A stretch of DNA of 64,000 bases from assembly GCA_040954595.2 (NCBI GenBank), contig CM082597.2, positions 8,060,001-8,124,000 of the forward strand, in the 5' to 3' direction. A program made the translations under genes and the position numbers. The DNA comes from Balanoglossus misakiensis. Taxonomy: Eukaryota > Hemichordata. Positions within the stretch are counted from its first letter, which is position 1. Each line of letters opens with the position of its first letter. Below, piece by piece: positions 22,533 to 34,209 of this stretch. Below the pieces are notes generated by a model. The model ran no database searches. It was not told where the DNA came from and saw only the letters and a list, made by a program, of their open reading frames with translations.

Positions 22533-22892
22533 CTGACAGAAAATACACACACAGACAATAAGACAACAACTCATATGGTTATCAATTGATCATACACTTG
22601 TTAAAATTCACACAAAAACATATTTATCAACATCAGTAAAAATTGAACAATGAATGCTGGACCGTTTTAAAATTCACCACTTTTGATTGCGATTGACACT
22701 TTTTTAAATCAAAGTACTTTATTTTCTTTGCAACAGCTTTGTGGATGTCTAACTGCAGGGAGATCTAACTTCAACCCTTACGCCAACATGGTTGGTCCAA
22801 ATCCATTGTTTTCTATGGTAAAGTTGGACTTCCAAACAGGGAAATGGGGATGAAAGGTTAATATAAGACTTGCATCTGGGTTATTCACTTAC

Positions 22893-22993
22893 CATACATA
22901 TACATGATGTACAAGGATTGAGTTTAAATTCTGTGCCATTCTGATATACAATGCCTGTTGTATTACTCTCACAAACTCTTTCCAAAGGCTCTC
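22893..22993 (-). CDS. Block 1 e4: VWC-3 first half
   Basis: 101 bp, phase 1 to 0. Reads EPLERVCESNTTGIVYQNG, TEFKLNPCTSCICM. Block 2 has YHNG here, the more usual VWC form. Confidence 0.88.
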
Positions 22994-23396
22994 CTATATA
23001 GGATAAAGAAGACATTATACGACACACATATTCACAAGTGAGCATGATTGATGTGAGGCCACATGAGTCTCAAAGCCAATCAGAGTGTACAACTTTCAGA
23101 CCATTCATCTCATGGTTCATTTCCAGGAAATGCAAGTTTTTTTCAATAGTTTTCCAGGGCTTTCAGTAAAAAAAATTCAATTTTCTGAATTTTTTTCATT
23201 AGTTTTCTATGACTTTTGAAGCCAACAGCTGACATTTCCTGAGAGTGATTATGCAGATGACATATCAAAAACATCAACAATATTGCAGGACTTTCAGAAA
23301 TAAATTTCATTTTTATATTTCTGTCTCTTCAACAAGTGTATAAACTTTGTCAATATTGTCAGAATTTTTTTTACACAGAGTTTAAAAAACACTGAC

Positions 23397-23484
23397 CTAT
23401 ACATGTTGGGCAACATGCAGAGTTTTCTACTGTGACTCTCTCTGGAGGACAATTCAGTGTTGGTAGACACAGCAATATTCCTTC
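23397..23484 (-). CDS. Block 1 e3: VWC-2 second half
   Basis: 88 bp, phase 0 to 1, donor GTCAGT. Reads EGILLCLPTLNCPPERVTVE then NSACCPTCI. Confidence 0.85.
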
Positions 23485-23539
23485 CTGTAATCACATGTTA
23501 TATGATTCAATCTGGTGTATGTGCACCATTCTGGTCGCC

Positions 23540-23877
23540 TTAAATAGGTTTTCACTTTGCGCTAGGGGGTCAAATCACACTGCATTCTGGGTCAAAATTC
23601 GACAACCCACTGTAGTAAGAGATAGAAGAAATGATATTTTTACTGAATTTCATGACTTTCTCTGGTCAAACATGTCTGTCTTTGCAGTTACCATATTAAA
23701 CTTATTAAACTTTTTTCACATTTTGTTATTTTTTCTGTTACAAAGTTTCAAAATGACCCATCCACACTTTAGCTTATGAACTCCCATTGTTTAAACATGG
23801 CAAAAAACGGCCATCTTGAATTGCGTCGACCATTTGAGATTTTCACCACTCACTTAGGTAGCTTAAAACCTATTTAA
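23540..23877. mobile_element. Probable TTAA element (family T4)
   Basis: TTAAATAGGTTTT at the left and AAAACCTATTTAA at the right, 338 bp. No empty site is available since block 2 shares it, so the boundary is inferred. Confidence 0.65.
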
Positions 23878-24400
23878 GGTAGGGAGAATTATCATACACT
23901 GGCATCATGTTCCCATTTAACTTCATGCGAAAGAGAGCCCTCACATCCATGCATTTTTTATGTATCATGCACGGCCTGGCTGCCCAATTAAGATCACTGC
24001 CATGCATTTCTGAACTGTTTTTGTTCTTGTGGTACACACTTTGCTATCCTTAAATAATTCTTATGAAAACACACCAGAATGAGATTTTAACCTGTTTTTT
24101 TTCAGTGCTTTGATCGTAGCACAGAGTAAAAAGCTCGCAAGAAATTCATTGTCTCTTCAAAGCTGATACAATTATTTTACATCTTTATATCCTTTTTGTT
24201 CATGATGAATTTCTGTCTATGGTTAATGGAACAAAAATTGTCATAATGTTGAATATAAATTAGTTGTTGTTTCATTTGTAGTTTAATGCTCTGTTTCCTT
24301 GACAACACAAATTAAAGTTGTCATTATAAATATTGTATACACATGTTGGTTGTAATTGGAGAATAAGACAAGAATTCGCACATTAAGATGTCCATCTTAC
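23878..24400. other. Intron e2-e3 part, nothing recognised
   Basis: AT-rich intron without recognised exon. Confidence 0.5.
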
Positions 24401-24574
24401 CGAACACTGGCATTCCAAACATTGGTCTTCATCTGGTTTAAAAATAGCACTTTCCTTATAAGTGACACCTCTGAATTCACAACCAATACATGCTTGACAA
24501 CACTGGTTTGGTACTCGCACTGGGTTCTCACATGATGCTGGACATGTGACAGTTGTACAGGAGATGTCTTGGTC
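24401..24574 (-). CDS. Block 1 e2: VWC-1 end and VWC-2 start
   Basis: 174 bp, phase 0 to 0. Reads DQDISCTTVTCPASCENPVR, VPNQCCQACIGCEFRGVTYK, then DEDQCLECQCS. Donor GTAAGA. Confidence 0.9.
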
Positions 24575-24837
24575 CTGTCAACACAAGAAACAAAAACATC
24601 CAAGTTACAAACAAGAGAAGTATGTAAAGTACACTAGCTACACAAGATAGCATAATCTTGTTAGATAACAAGATTAAAAATTATTATATAAATAGCCAAA
24701 AGTACAGATCTAGAAATCTAATTACTGAGATATATGACAAGAAGCAAAGATCCACAAAACATGAAAGCTCATCAGAACAGCAGAATGTGACACTGTACAC
24801 TGTGTTGCTGCACAGAAAAGTCTTGGCATGAACACAC

Positions 24838-24945
24838 TGCATGTGCTTATCACCCTCAAAGCCAAAAGTGCTCTGCATGTGCTTATAACAATCAAAGCCA
24901 AAAGTGCTCTGCATGTGCTTATAACAATCAAAGCCAAAAGTGCTC
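24838..24945. repeat. 36-bp tandem repeat, three units
   Basis: Unit tgcatgtgcttataacaatc aaagccaaaagtgctc. Block 2 has two units (44925-44996); e23-side copies at 8041 and 26165 have one. Confidence 0.85.
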
Positions 24946-24966
24946 TAACACAAGATATATTATTCA

Positions 24967-25324
24967 TTAAAGGGACAGAGTCTCTCTTCTTCCCCATTTT
25001 TAATTAATTATGTTTGATACAAGACACCGTTTATGTTATTCTACATGTGGATTTATAGGGAATCGACGTTCAACCACACACTACTTCCATCCCACTTGTA
25101 GACGAGAGGGGAAAATCTCGCCAAAATGAATAATCAGTCTCTACCATTTATTCATTTTGGGCGAGTTTTTATTTTCATATCATACAAGCGGGATGGAAGT
25201 TGTGTGTGGTTGAATGTTCATTCACTACATGTACATATACACATGTACATTAACATAAACAGTGTCTTATATCAGACATAATTAATTGGAAAGGGGCAGC
25301 GAGAGAGAGACTTTGTCCCTTTAA
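24967..25324. mobile_element. TTAA/hairpin MITE (family T3), complete
   Basis: TTAAAGGGACAGAGTCTCTC at the left and GAGAGACTTTGTCCCTTTAA at the right, 358 bp, with further inverted arms inside. Confidence 0.85.
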
Positions 25325-25347
25325 ATCCACCATTCAAAGTAACTTAC

Positions 25348-25433
25348 ATCACATATACATGTTGTACAGGGATCATCTTGAAGAGTCCACATGTCACCAT
25401 GGTGATACGTTGTGCCATCAATGACCCGACAGT
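25348..25433 (-). CDS. Block 1 e1: VWC-1 first half, junction exon
   Basis: 86 bp, phase 1 to 0, donor GTAAGT. Reads DCRVIDGTTYHHGDMWTLQD, then DPCTTCICD. Its phase-1 start fits the phase-1 end of e24 of block 2 (25800-25893), so the coding chain continues across the block junction. Confidence 0.9.
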
Positions 25434-25799
25434 CTAAACAAAGAGACAAAGATGACATTTTATACAGTGCTATGTCACTCTGGTTGAAGACATGATGATA
25501 TGGCCAACAGGAATACCATTATCTGGGTGTTCAAATTATATAGAATTCTTCTGTTTTGCGGTATTAAAATTGTGTTTTATATTTTGTCATTTTTCTGATC
25601 AATATACTGGTATTGTGTAAAATTCGATCGATTGATTGGTGTGTGCTTTGTTCACAGCCTGAGCACTTACTCAGCAATTGATAACCCATACAGGAAAGAT
25701 CACAACAAGTGATGACACATTGAGGAGAGATCACAACAAGTGATGACTCATAGAGGAGGAAGCACAGCATGTGATGACTCATCTAACCTGTCCACTTAC

Positions 25800-25893
25800 C
25801 TAGACATTTAGGACAGCACTGCCCTGGTACACTTGCAAAATTAGAACATGTTGTGGTTTCACACACTGTTAAATTACAAGTCACAGTACCATC
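25800..25893 (-). CDS. Block 2 e24: VWC-11 second half
   Basis: 94 bp, phase 0 to 1, same structure as 7051-7144, with TTTCSNFASVPGQCCPKC: one VWC cysteine codon of block 1 (FAC) is altered to Ser (gcaagt). Splices in phase to e1 of block 1. Confidence 0.83.
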
Positions 25894-26240
25894 CTGTAAA
25901 TACAAATTATTTAATGGGTTATTATTATAGAAGTTATGGACGACCATTGACCCTGACCCTGACCATTGATACTTTTAATAGTAAAGGAATGTATGTGTGC
26001 ACCAATGTTCATGATGCATGTAGACTAGACAATGTTTCTCCTACGTGTATAATAGTGGAACATTTTTGTTTGGGTTATAAGGTCTCTGTACGTATGATTT
26101 TTAGTTTGTATGCATTTTTCCACAGCTTATGCGTACAGTGTAGGTAACTCGAAAAAAAACCTTAAGTCTTGGCATGAACACACTGCGTGTGCTTATAACC
26201 CTCAAAGCCAAAAGGGCTTTAACACAAGATGTATTCTTCA

Positions 26241-26592
26241 TTAAAAGGACAAAGTCTCTCTCTCTCAGCCCTTTATCCATTAATTATGTTTGATACAAGA
26301 CACCGTTTATGTTATTCTACATGTGGATATATAGTGAATCAACGTTCAACCACCCACAATTTCTATCCCGTTTGTAGACACGAGAGTGAAAAACTCGCTG
26401 AAATAAATAATTGGTCTCTACCATTTATCCATTTTGGGCGAGTTTTTACTCTCATATCCTACAAACGGGACGGAAGTTGTGTGTGGTCGAAAGTTGATTC
26501 ACTACATGTATATATCCACATGTAGAATAACATAAACAATGTCTTGTATCAAACATCATTAATGGAAAGGGGCAGCTAGAGAGAGACTTTGT
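26241..26592. mobile_element. Family T3 copy in block 2
   Basis: Counterpart of 8113-8467. Confidence 0.75.
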
Positions 26593-26610
26593 GCAGTGAT
26601 GAGAACTTAC

Positions 26611-26787
26611 CAGACACAGGCAGGATCTACACACATCACCAAGAGGGTTGAAGCGATCATCATCAGCATACAAGATATTATTGTATTCACACAGACTACA
26701 GTCTGGACAGCAATCAGAAGCTGTGTACAGTCCATGCTCACATGTTACTGGACACTCTAATTCTGTACAGGTAATCTTGGAATCAGG
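26611..26787 (-). CDS. Block 2 e23: VWC-10 end and VWC-11 start
   Basis: 177 bp, phase 0 to 0; same as block 1 except a GDR to DDR change. All cysteines kept. Confidence 0.9.
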
Positions 26788-26817
26788 CTGAAAGAGGAAC
26801 GACAACAATCAGGTTCA

Positions 26818-29600
26818 TACTGTAAAACAGTTTACTTTCGTGAGTTGAAATTTTCACGATATCGAGAGAGGCCACTGTTTCGCGAGTATTAATTTTCGTA
26901 TTTCCTTATTTCATTCACTGCATCGTTATCTTCTAGTGGAGCGGCCAAACCCCAATTTTCATAGCGATTGTACATTTTGTGATAAAAGCACCAAACTTGG
27001 CTCAGATGTGTGTTACTGTGTACTAAGCAAATTCAGATAGCGAGCCACTTAATATCTGTTAATGGGTAGCCATGGCAACCATTTTTCAAAATGGCCGCCA
27101 CTACATTAATCTTTCCCACAAAATAATGACTAAAGAACACCAAGGTAATTTCAGATTATGATATTTGAAACCAGAAACTATAGAAAGGGTGATTTGCAAA
27201 GTATTTGTGGTCACCGAAATAGTTATAAATACAGAATAAAGGATAAAACACAGTTTAATGTCTACAGTGGAGCGGCATAACAGATCGATTGTGGATTTTG
27301 TGATAAAAGCACCAAACTTGGCTCAGATGTGCGTTAATGTGTACTAAACAAATTCAGATAGCGAGCCACAATATCTGTTGATGAGTTTCCATGGCAACCA
27401 TTTTTTTATTTTTTTCAAAATGGCCGCCAATACAGATAATCTCACCCACAAATTAACAATTATAAAACACCAATGAAATAAATTCACATTACAATATTTG
27501 AAACAAAAAACTGCTCAAAGAGTAATTTTCAAAATATTTATCATCACTAAACTAGTTATAGGGGTAAATACAGGATCGAGATTCAGTCACTGTATAACCA
27601 TAGATATTTTATAATAGTGGCCTGGCATAAACAACATTTTCATAACATTTGGGCATTTTGTGATAAAAGTTTAACAAGTAAAGCTCAGTTGATTCGTTAT
27701 TTTCCCCATAAAAATATATTTGATGAACAAAATTCCAAATTTAGTCAACCCAGGGAAAAAACGACATATTGTTTCTCAACCTTATAAATTGATCTGACCA
27801 GTTTGAATCAGTGCAGAATCTAGCTTTTCTATTTAACTTCATCAAATGATTCATGCAAATAAAGAAACACTTCCCCATAAAATGGTGGCAGAAAGCCAGT
27901 ATCATGACAGTCGATTGGTTTGTTAAAGTTACTATAGAAACTAACTATGTCTAGGTTGCATGTACATAGATAGATGTTAGGAATCAATCAAAATCTGTTT
28001 CAAACTTTTCATCCAATACTTGTCCTTCGGAAAGCGTTTTGATGAAGTCGCTTGAAGTGCTTTGTATTGCTCATGTTATCGATAATTTTAATCGCACCTT
28101 GATGATAGTCAGCAGTTCTATTTTGACATGTTATTTTGTGTATTTTTGAACCCCCAAAATCTAAGAATAAAATGATAAAGTAAAAATAAGCTTCAAAACG
28201 CCAAAAGTCTTCAGGATCACAGCTTTTCTGTAAAGAGTAAGATTTCGCTTACTTCATGCTATTAAATGAAATGAAATTTTCCGTAATATCTCTTGCAAAG
28301 TCGGATCTTTACACATTGAGATATTAGAATGGTAGTACATTCCAAGTGACTTGTTGGGAGCATTGGGCCACTTAATCCCAGAAAATTGCAATAAGACCTG
28401 TTTTTTCATTTACCAATCTAAAGGCCAACTGCTTGTATATTTAGTTGGATTTCTATAATTAACACACATTTTTGACAATATTTATGGCATGATGAACACT
28501 ATTCTCGACAAATAAAATAATGTTGTGTCCTCGGGTGTAATTTTTATGAGTTTGGAATCATAGACACCATTTATCTTTTGGTCAACTCTGTTAACAGTCA
28601 CCAAAATTGCTGGAGTCGAACTGATACATGATCTAAAGTATCAAGACATATGGTCGATTATTAACGTTTCAGCAATTTGACTTAAGTTTCTTTAATTTCC
28701 TATGGCATTTTGACAAACATCAACGCCCCGAAAAAATGTTGTCAACGCTGCGGTCGCGATTGTGGTCGAAACAAAGCCGACATTTTCTCATGGTTCGTTA
28801 CCCGGGGTCCATTTAGATTGCATTGCGTTTGAGGCCCTATGTGTATGTCTGTCGACCAATAAACGCGACGACCGCGGACTCAGTTTGGATTAACGTCTAT
28901 TTCGGGCAGTGGACTCTCCTATCAAGTTGATAAGGAAATTTTACCAGTCACGAGTAAGCCAAGCCCACATCCGTGTGCAATTCGAATATATCGGTGATCT
29001 GTTTATATTATTATCATCAGGTAAGGTGGTAAACTGTTGTGATTCATATGTGTAATTTACGTACTGCAAGTTAACTATCGCAATTAGCCTAATGTTTAAC
29101 CATAGACAGTATATGGTTTGACTTCTAGAGGAGCACCTATTAATCCGAGAACAAAGGGATTATAAGGTGCGCCTTTAAATTGTGTTTTGATAACTTACTT
29201 ACCCCTTTAAGTAGTTTAGTAACCATAATATCTTTGCAAATCATTCTTTCCACAGTTCCTTGTATCAAATATAGTAATCTAAATTTATTTTGGTGTTTAC
29301 AGATGTTATTTGGTGGGTGAAATTATCTGTATTGGTGGCCATTTTGAAAAATTGGTTGCCATGGAAACTCATCAACAGATATTTAGTGGCTCGCTATCTG
29401 AATTTGTTTAGTACACATTAACACACATCTGAGCCAAGTTTGGTGCTTTTATCACAAAATGCACAATCGCTATGAAAACTAGGGTTTGGCCGCTCCACTA
29501 TTCAAAAAAAATGTTATGCGACTTTTTATTTTCATGCTATTTTGGCTCTCACATAGTTCGCGTAAATTTATTGCTCGCGAAAATAACATGTTTTACAGTA
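26818..29600. mobile_element. MITE family A, position 1, split by insertion
   Basis: MITE halves 26818-26933 and 29501-29600 match 8691-8902 of block 1; the DNA between them is the 2567-bp element. Confidence 0.92.
26934..29500. mobile_element. 2567-bp TIR DNA transposon without ORF
   Basis: Begins TAGTGGAGCGGCCAAACC and ends GGTTTGGCCGCTCCACTA after a near-inverted stretch of about 170 bp. Flanked by TTC on both sides (26931-26933, 29501-29503); block 1 has one TTC at the same place. A second copy of the left terminus begins inside at 27267 (cagtggagcggc), and a third related start at about 27614. No long reading frame, so non-autonomous or decayed. Superfamily not assignable by me. Confidence 0.93.
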
Positions 29601-29855
29601 TTTTGTAGTAGAAAACAGACATAGATATGACTAAACTCCTGACCAGTAACCTTAAATTGTTTGAGGTATGTACGAGGTCAGATCTACATAGTCGACATCC
29701 AACACATTCTAAAAAAAAAGTGAAGTCTGCTCCAAGGGTTTGCATCAAGCAATCAGTTGCACCTTTTGTTTAATACACAGAAATGACTGAACTGTGAAGA
29801 ATTTGACCAATCAGAAATCTTGTTAGATCTGTGCTACTGTATTCTGTGTTCTTAC

Positions 29856-30050
29856 CTGACAAGTACAGCTCTGACATGGACCATTCCTCTTAAACCACGA
29901 CTGTCCAAATGGATAGATGATTCCGGAAGGATCTACACATCCCGGAAGTTGGTTGCATGTCGGGCAGCATTGACCGGGCAGGAATGTCTGAAACTCGATT
30001 GCACAGGGAAGTTCTGGACACAGTACAGGTTTACATCCTATTTGTCCATC
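29856..30050 (-). CDS. Block 2 e22: VWC-9 end and VWC-10 start
   Basis: 195 bp, phase 0 to 0; sequence as block 1 e22. It is separated from e23 by the MITE that carries the 2567-bp insertion. Confidence 0.9.
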
Positions 30051-30575
30051 CTGTAATTAAATAATTAAAATTTTGATATTGATACTAATGCAATACGGAC
30101 AACATAAACAATTCTTTGTTTTGCGTCTTTCCATAAGGTACTATACTTATGCCCAGTTGCACAATTATCACTTCACAGATGATGCTGAAATCATTGCAGA
30201 CACATGCATGGACGGAAGGACAGAAAAATTGATTTAATCTTTAAGTTTCCGCATTCCAAAGCATGAACTAACAACACAATTAAATTTTGGAAGTCAACTG
30301 CTGTGGCTGAAATACATTAATATCAGATGGAACTACAGACTGAAGTAAAAATCATAATGACTATACAACTGCCATTGAAGAATGCAATAAGGCCAACATA
30401 AATAAATTCTTTGTTTTGCGTCTATTCATAAGGTACTATACTAATGCCCAGTTGCACAATGATCACTTCACAGATGATGCTGAAATCATTGTGGACATAC
30501 ATGTGCATGGATGGAAGGACAGACAGACCTCTATAGGGGGAACTGGGTTGAGAGGGTGAATAGACATGTACTTTC

Positions 30576-30643
30576 TGAACACCAACAAATTGTACAGTTC
30601 TGATTGGCTGGTTTAAACGTCTCACCATCAAAGAAACAACTTG
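30576..30643 (-). pseudogene. Block 2 e21: VWC-9 first half, splice donor lost
   Basis: Coding part as in block 1, including the 18-bp deletion. The donor has changed from TCA-GTAAGA (block 1) or TCA-GTAAGT (block 3) to TCAGAAAGT, so the GT at the exon end is gone. Splicing would have to use another site or skip the exon. Confidence 0.8.
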
Positions 30644-30755
30644 CTGGGAATATACAATAAAAAAGATAACATTGCAACATAATCAGCAAATGATAGACAT
30701 AATGGTTAGAAATACTGTATAGTACCAAATTGAACTACAATGTACATTGATCACA

Positions 30756-30949
30756 TACTGCAAAACACTTTATTTTCGCGAGCAATAAATTTTCGCCAAT
30801 ATAGTGTGAAAATAAAAAGTCGCGTAAATTATTTTTGAAGATAACGATGCAGTGAATGAATAAGAGAACGTGAAAATTAATACTCGCGAAACAGTGGCCT
30901 CTCTCGATATTGCAAAAATTTCAACTCTCGAAAATTAAGTGTTTACAGT
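30756..30949. mobile_element. MITE family A, position 2, block 2
   Basis: Counterpart of 10056-10250; left end reads TACTGCAAAACAC. Confidence 0.83.
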
Positions 30950-31296
30950 TGTAATGCCATGTTTGAACACTTTATCGATGCCCGATTGTGGCTTTATGTA
31001 GCGATTCGAAAACATATACATGAACATCCATACAAACAGTACGCAGCTATCGTGGTATGCGTCACCAAGAGAAGACATACTGATGCAAATCAAGTCACAT
31101 GGCTTAATGGTGAGAATTTTAAAGGATAGGGAAAAGGTTTGAAGTATTTTATTGTGGAAAAAAATGTGTGAAATTTGGCAGCTCTAGAGGCTTTAAATGG
31201 TATGGTAAGATCCACATACTGAGAATGCGGAAGAAATGGTTCTCAATATTTCCCTGAAGTTCGGAAAGACTAATCAAGAGAAAATTTCAAAGTCAC

Positions 31297-31384
31297 CTTT
31301 ACAGACCGGACAGCATGGTCCCTGAATGGGATTTGCACACGTCACCAAAGGACAGTCGTGAACCAAACACATCACACTGCCTTT
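31297..31384 (-). CDS. Block 2 e20: VWC-8 second half
   Basis: 88 bp, phase 0 to 1, same peptide as block 1 e20; acceptor is TTCCAG. Confidence 0.87.
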
Positions 31385-31801
31385 CTGGAACAGAGAAAAA
31401 TACAGATCATATGAAAGGAGATGCTTCAACATAACATGTCAGTCAACTAAAATAATAAGCCAAACGTTACAGATAGTAGACCTTTGATACAAAAATAAAA
31501 TCTAAATATGAGACTAGAGCCGTAATTGATGAATTTAGTACCACATGAAATCAAGACATACTAGACATTGTGCCAAAAAAAAACAGCACAGCCGAACAGG
31601 GTAGCAGCCATGGTGACCTTTGTGGAACTGGTCACAAAATGGTAATGAATTCAACACAGTTCGATCACTTCATGGGGATTCTCTTTCTGACCAGAGGAAC
31701 AGTGACATGTGATCAGAAATTGACCAATCAGAATGCAATCTTAAGTATAAATGTATCTCATGTGATCAGAAATTGACCAATGCAGTCTGTCTGGTACTTA
31801 C

Positions 31802-31884
31802 CAAACATTGACATTGTGAACATGTGTTGTTCGGATCAGTAAATATTTCACCGTCATTTGAAATATAACCATTGTATAAACATT
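31802..31884 (-). CDS. Block 2 e19: VWC-8 first half
   Basis: 83 bp, phase 1 to 0, same as block 1 e19. The intron to e20 lacks the T1 element present in block 1 and carries a single TTAA. Confidence 0.87.
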
Positions 31885-32326
31885 CTGTTGAAAAGAAATA
31901 ATGAAAAACATTATCAGGGTATAGGTCTTGGAATAAAAAAATTACATTAAAAATTGCAATTAAATATATGTTGACACATTTCTTGCTACCTAATTAAACA
32001 ATATTTTGTTTGTAAACTGTCTGTGTTTGGACATTGCTGAATTCTTAGGGTCAGGATTAAATTTAACCATCAACAATAACAAGGCTGGGTATATGAAAGA
32101 TAACATTTTGTTATTTTAATAGCTGAATGTAATTTTCTTTCAAATTTTACCGACCTGGAAATGGATTTAAGTATACATATCATGCCATGGTAGCATGAGT
32201 TTCTGCTTTACTACAAATTCATTCTCCCAATCCTGACTAGATTTGAGATTCAGATCATCCCTATGTAAATGAATGCTTCATCAATAAACTTGATGACACA
32301 AAAGATCTAACTACATGTTCGGTTAC

Positions 32327-32500
32327 CTTGACAACTATGACAGCAATGTCCAGGGTGTGGCAATGGATGTGTGCATTCATGTTTACATGTCTGTTTGACA
32401 CAAGTTACAATTCCTTCACTACAGGTACAGATTTCACATTCATCAACAGGACTGGTCCATGTAGAATTGTGGTGATATTCTATATTGTTGAATACACAAC
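32327..32500 (-). CDS. Block 2 e18: single-exon VWC-7
   Basis: 174 bp, phase 1 to 1, same as block 1 e18. Confidence 0.93.
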
Positions 32501-32576
32501 CTATAGCACAAAAAGATTCGTTTGGAATCAATTATTCTTTGGAAATAATTACCAAGAGCTTTATAATTTTGATTAA

Positions 32577-32888
32577 AACCCTACCACTACTGGGCGTCAT
32601 ACCCGTTTAGAGTGTCAGGGGCCCTTAAAATATATATGTGCCCTTTTTCTTCTTAAAGGTATTTTGACTGTCTTGGCATGGCTCTCTAATGTACTTAAAC
32701 ACACTTGGCAGTCTGAGCCCCCTGTAGAATGTACCAAATCGCACTGGTTTGCACTGTATTGGTCTGAGGGTCTTGTATAGGCCCTACTGAGTAACACACA
32801 CTTGGCAGTCTAACAGGTCTGGATGCCAAGATTCTAGGCACCCTGGAAATCAAACCAGATTCAACCGACTTGGTAGCGTTAGTGTTTA
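32577..32888. repeat. Dispersed repeat R1, block 2
   Basis: Counterpart of 12484-12795. Confidence 0.75.
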
Positions 32889-32998
32889 GGTGGAAAGTTG
32901 CCCCAAATTGCAACCATCATTATCTTCATACGACCAATCCTCTGAAATCAATAGGGCTGTATATCACGGAGAAGTATCTGATGGCTTCAATTACTAAC

Positions 32999-33086
32999 CT
33001 TTACAATGTGGACAGCATTCACCCACAATTTGTTCTGTATATTGGCATGGCAATACAGGGAACTGAGTACATGTGATAACATTATT
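32999..33086 (-). CDS. Block 2 e17: VWC-6 second half
   Basis: 88 bp, phase 0 to 1, same as block 1 e17. Confidence 0.87.
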
Positions 33087-33418
33087 CTGAAATACAACAT
33101 GACAATTATGGAGAACAAATGAAGTCATTGTGAATAACAATGCATAATGGGATGCAGGTCTAATGTGTCTAAATAATTGATCCAGAAATCAATAAAAGAC
33201 AATTTCACAGTTTTATATGTATAACTTCATGAATAATATTTTAAAGCACATTATATTTTTCAATACTATACATAATAAAACCTTTATAGCTAAGAGGCAT
33301 TGTGGAACCTTTGGTAACACAGCAGAAAGGCGCTCATACAAGGGTAAGACTCTTCTCCTATATAACCTTTGGTCTCAAGTCAGTTCAGATCAACTACACA
33401 ATATGTGAGCATATGATA

Positions 33419-33629
33419 TACTGTAAAACACTTTATTTTCGGAGTTGAAATCTTCGAGATATCGAGAAAGGCCACTGTTTTCAGAGTTTTAATTTTTATG
33501 TTCTCTTATTTCATTCACTGCATCGTTATCTTCAAAAATAATTTACGCGACTTTTTACTTTCACGCTATTTTGGCTCTCGCATATTTCGCAAAAATTTAT
33601 TGCTCGTGAAAATAATGTGTTTTACAGTA
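33419..33629. mobile_element. MITE family A, position 3, block 2
   Basis: Counterpart of 13326-13536. Confidence 0.87.
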
Positions 33630-33666
33630 TACACAATGTGTATGAGTAACATCAATTGCTCCTTAC

Positions 33667-33748
33667 CTGATATGTACAATTATACACTCATCAAGAATCC
33701 ATGTATCACCAGATGAATATGTAAAATCATGTGGTTGAAAATAACACC
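33667..33748 (-). pseudogene. Block 2 e16: VWC-6 first half, frameshifted
   Basis: 82 bp, with the same one-base loss and TGT to TAT change as block 1; block 3 has the intact 83-bp form. Confidence 0.85.
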
Positions 33749-34074
33749 CTGTAACAAACCAATTCAAACTTTCATTATAGTCCAGTAATCTTTATGATGA
33801 CTTTGAGTATAGTCCTATTGTAAGGTTATTTCATTGTCATTGTAGAAGTGACTGTATCAACTGAGCAATATGCTTCAGTATTTGTCCTCGACGTTGCGTA
33901 TCTCAGACAATACCTCCACCGTATGATGTACTCGGACATACATCCTGGTACTTTATGAATAACTTTATATTATGAAGGACCATTTATTTCATTTGAATCA
34001 AACAGAATCTAAACATAGCCATACAATATTAAGCATACCGGTACATGTACATAAACGCCAAATGACATCAATAC

Positions 34075-34209
34075 CTTCTATTGGTTGACATGTTATTCCA
34101 TCTGTCCTCAACACGAATCCATCCAGACATCGACACATAAATGAACCTCTTGAATTAATGCATTCTTGCTCACACACCTGTAAACCTTCTATAACACATT
34201 CATTGATGT
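34075..34209 (-). CDS. Block 2 e15: calcium-binding EGF
   Basis: 135 bp, phase 1 to 1; open and identical in peptide to block 1 e15 (DINECVIEGLQVC). Confidence 0.95.

Larger units (their letters stand above)
6972..25720. repeat. Tandem block 1
   Basis: Contains exons e24 to e1 in left-to-right order. It aligns collinearly with block 2 except for listed insertions and deletions. The left edge lies in a short sequence, gagatcacaacaagtgatga, that is itself repeated at the block 1/2 and block 2/3 junctions. Confidence 0.92.

Noticed and set aside
23432-23779. 115-aa + strand reading frame, present in blocks 1 and 2
   Set aside because: Lies across exon e3 antisense and the T4 element; no domain or splice support.
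24838-24945. Possible CRISPR-like array
   Set aside because: Direct 36-bp repeats without spacers, in an animal intron: a minisatellite.
26934-29500. CACTA (EnSpm) assignment for the 2567-bp element
   Set aside because: The element ends in CACTA and begins with TAGTG, the reverse of CACTA termini, although a 3-bp duplication would fit.
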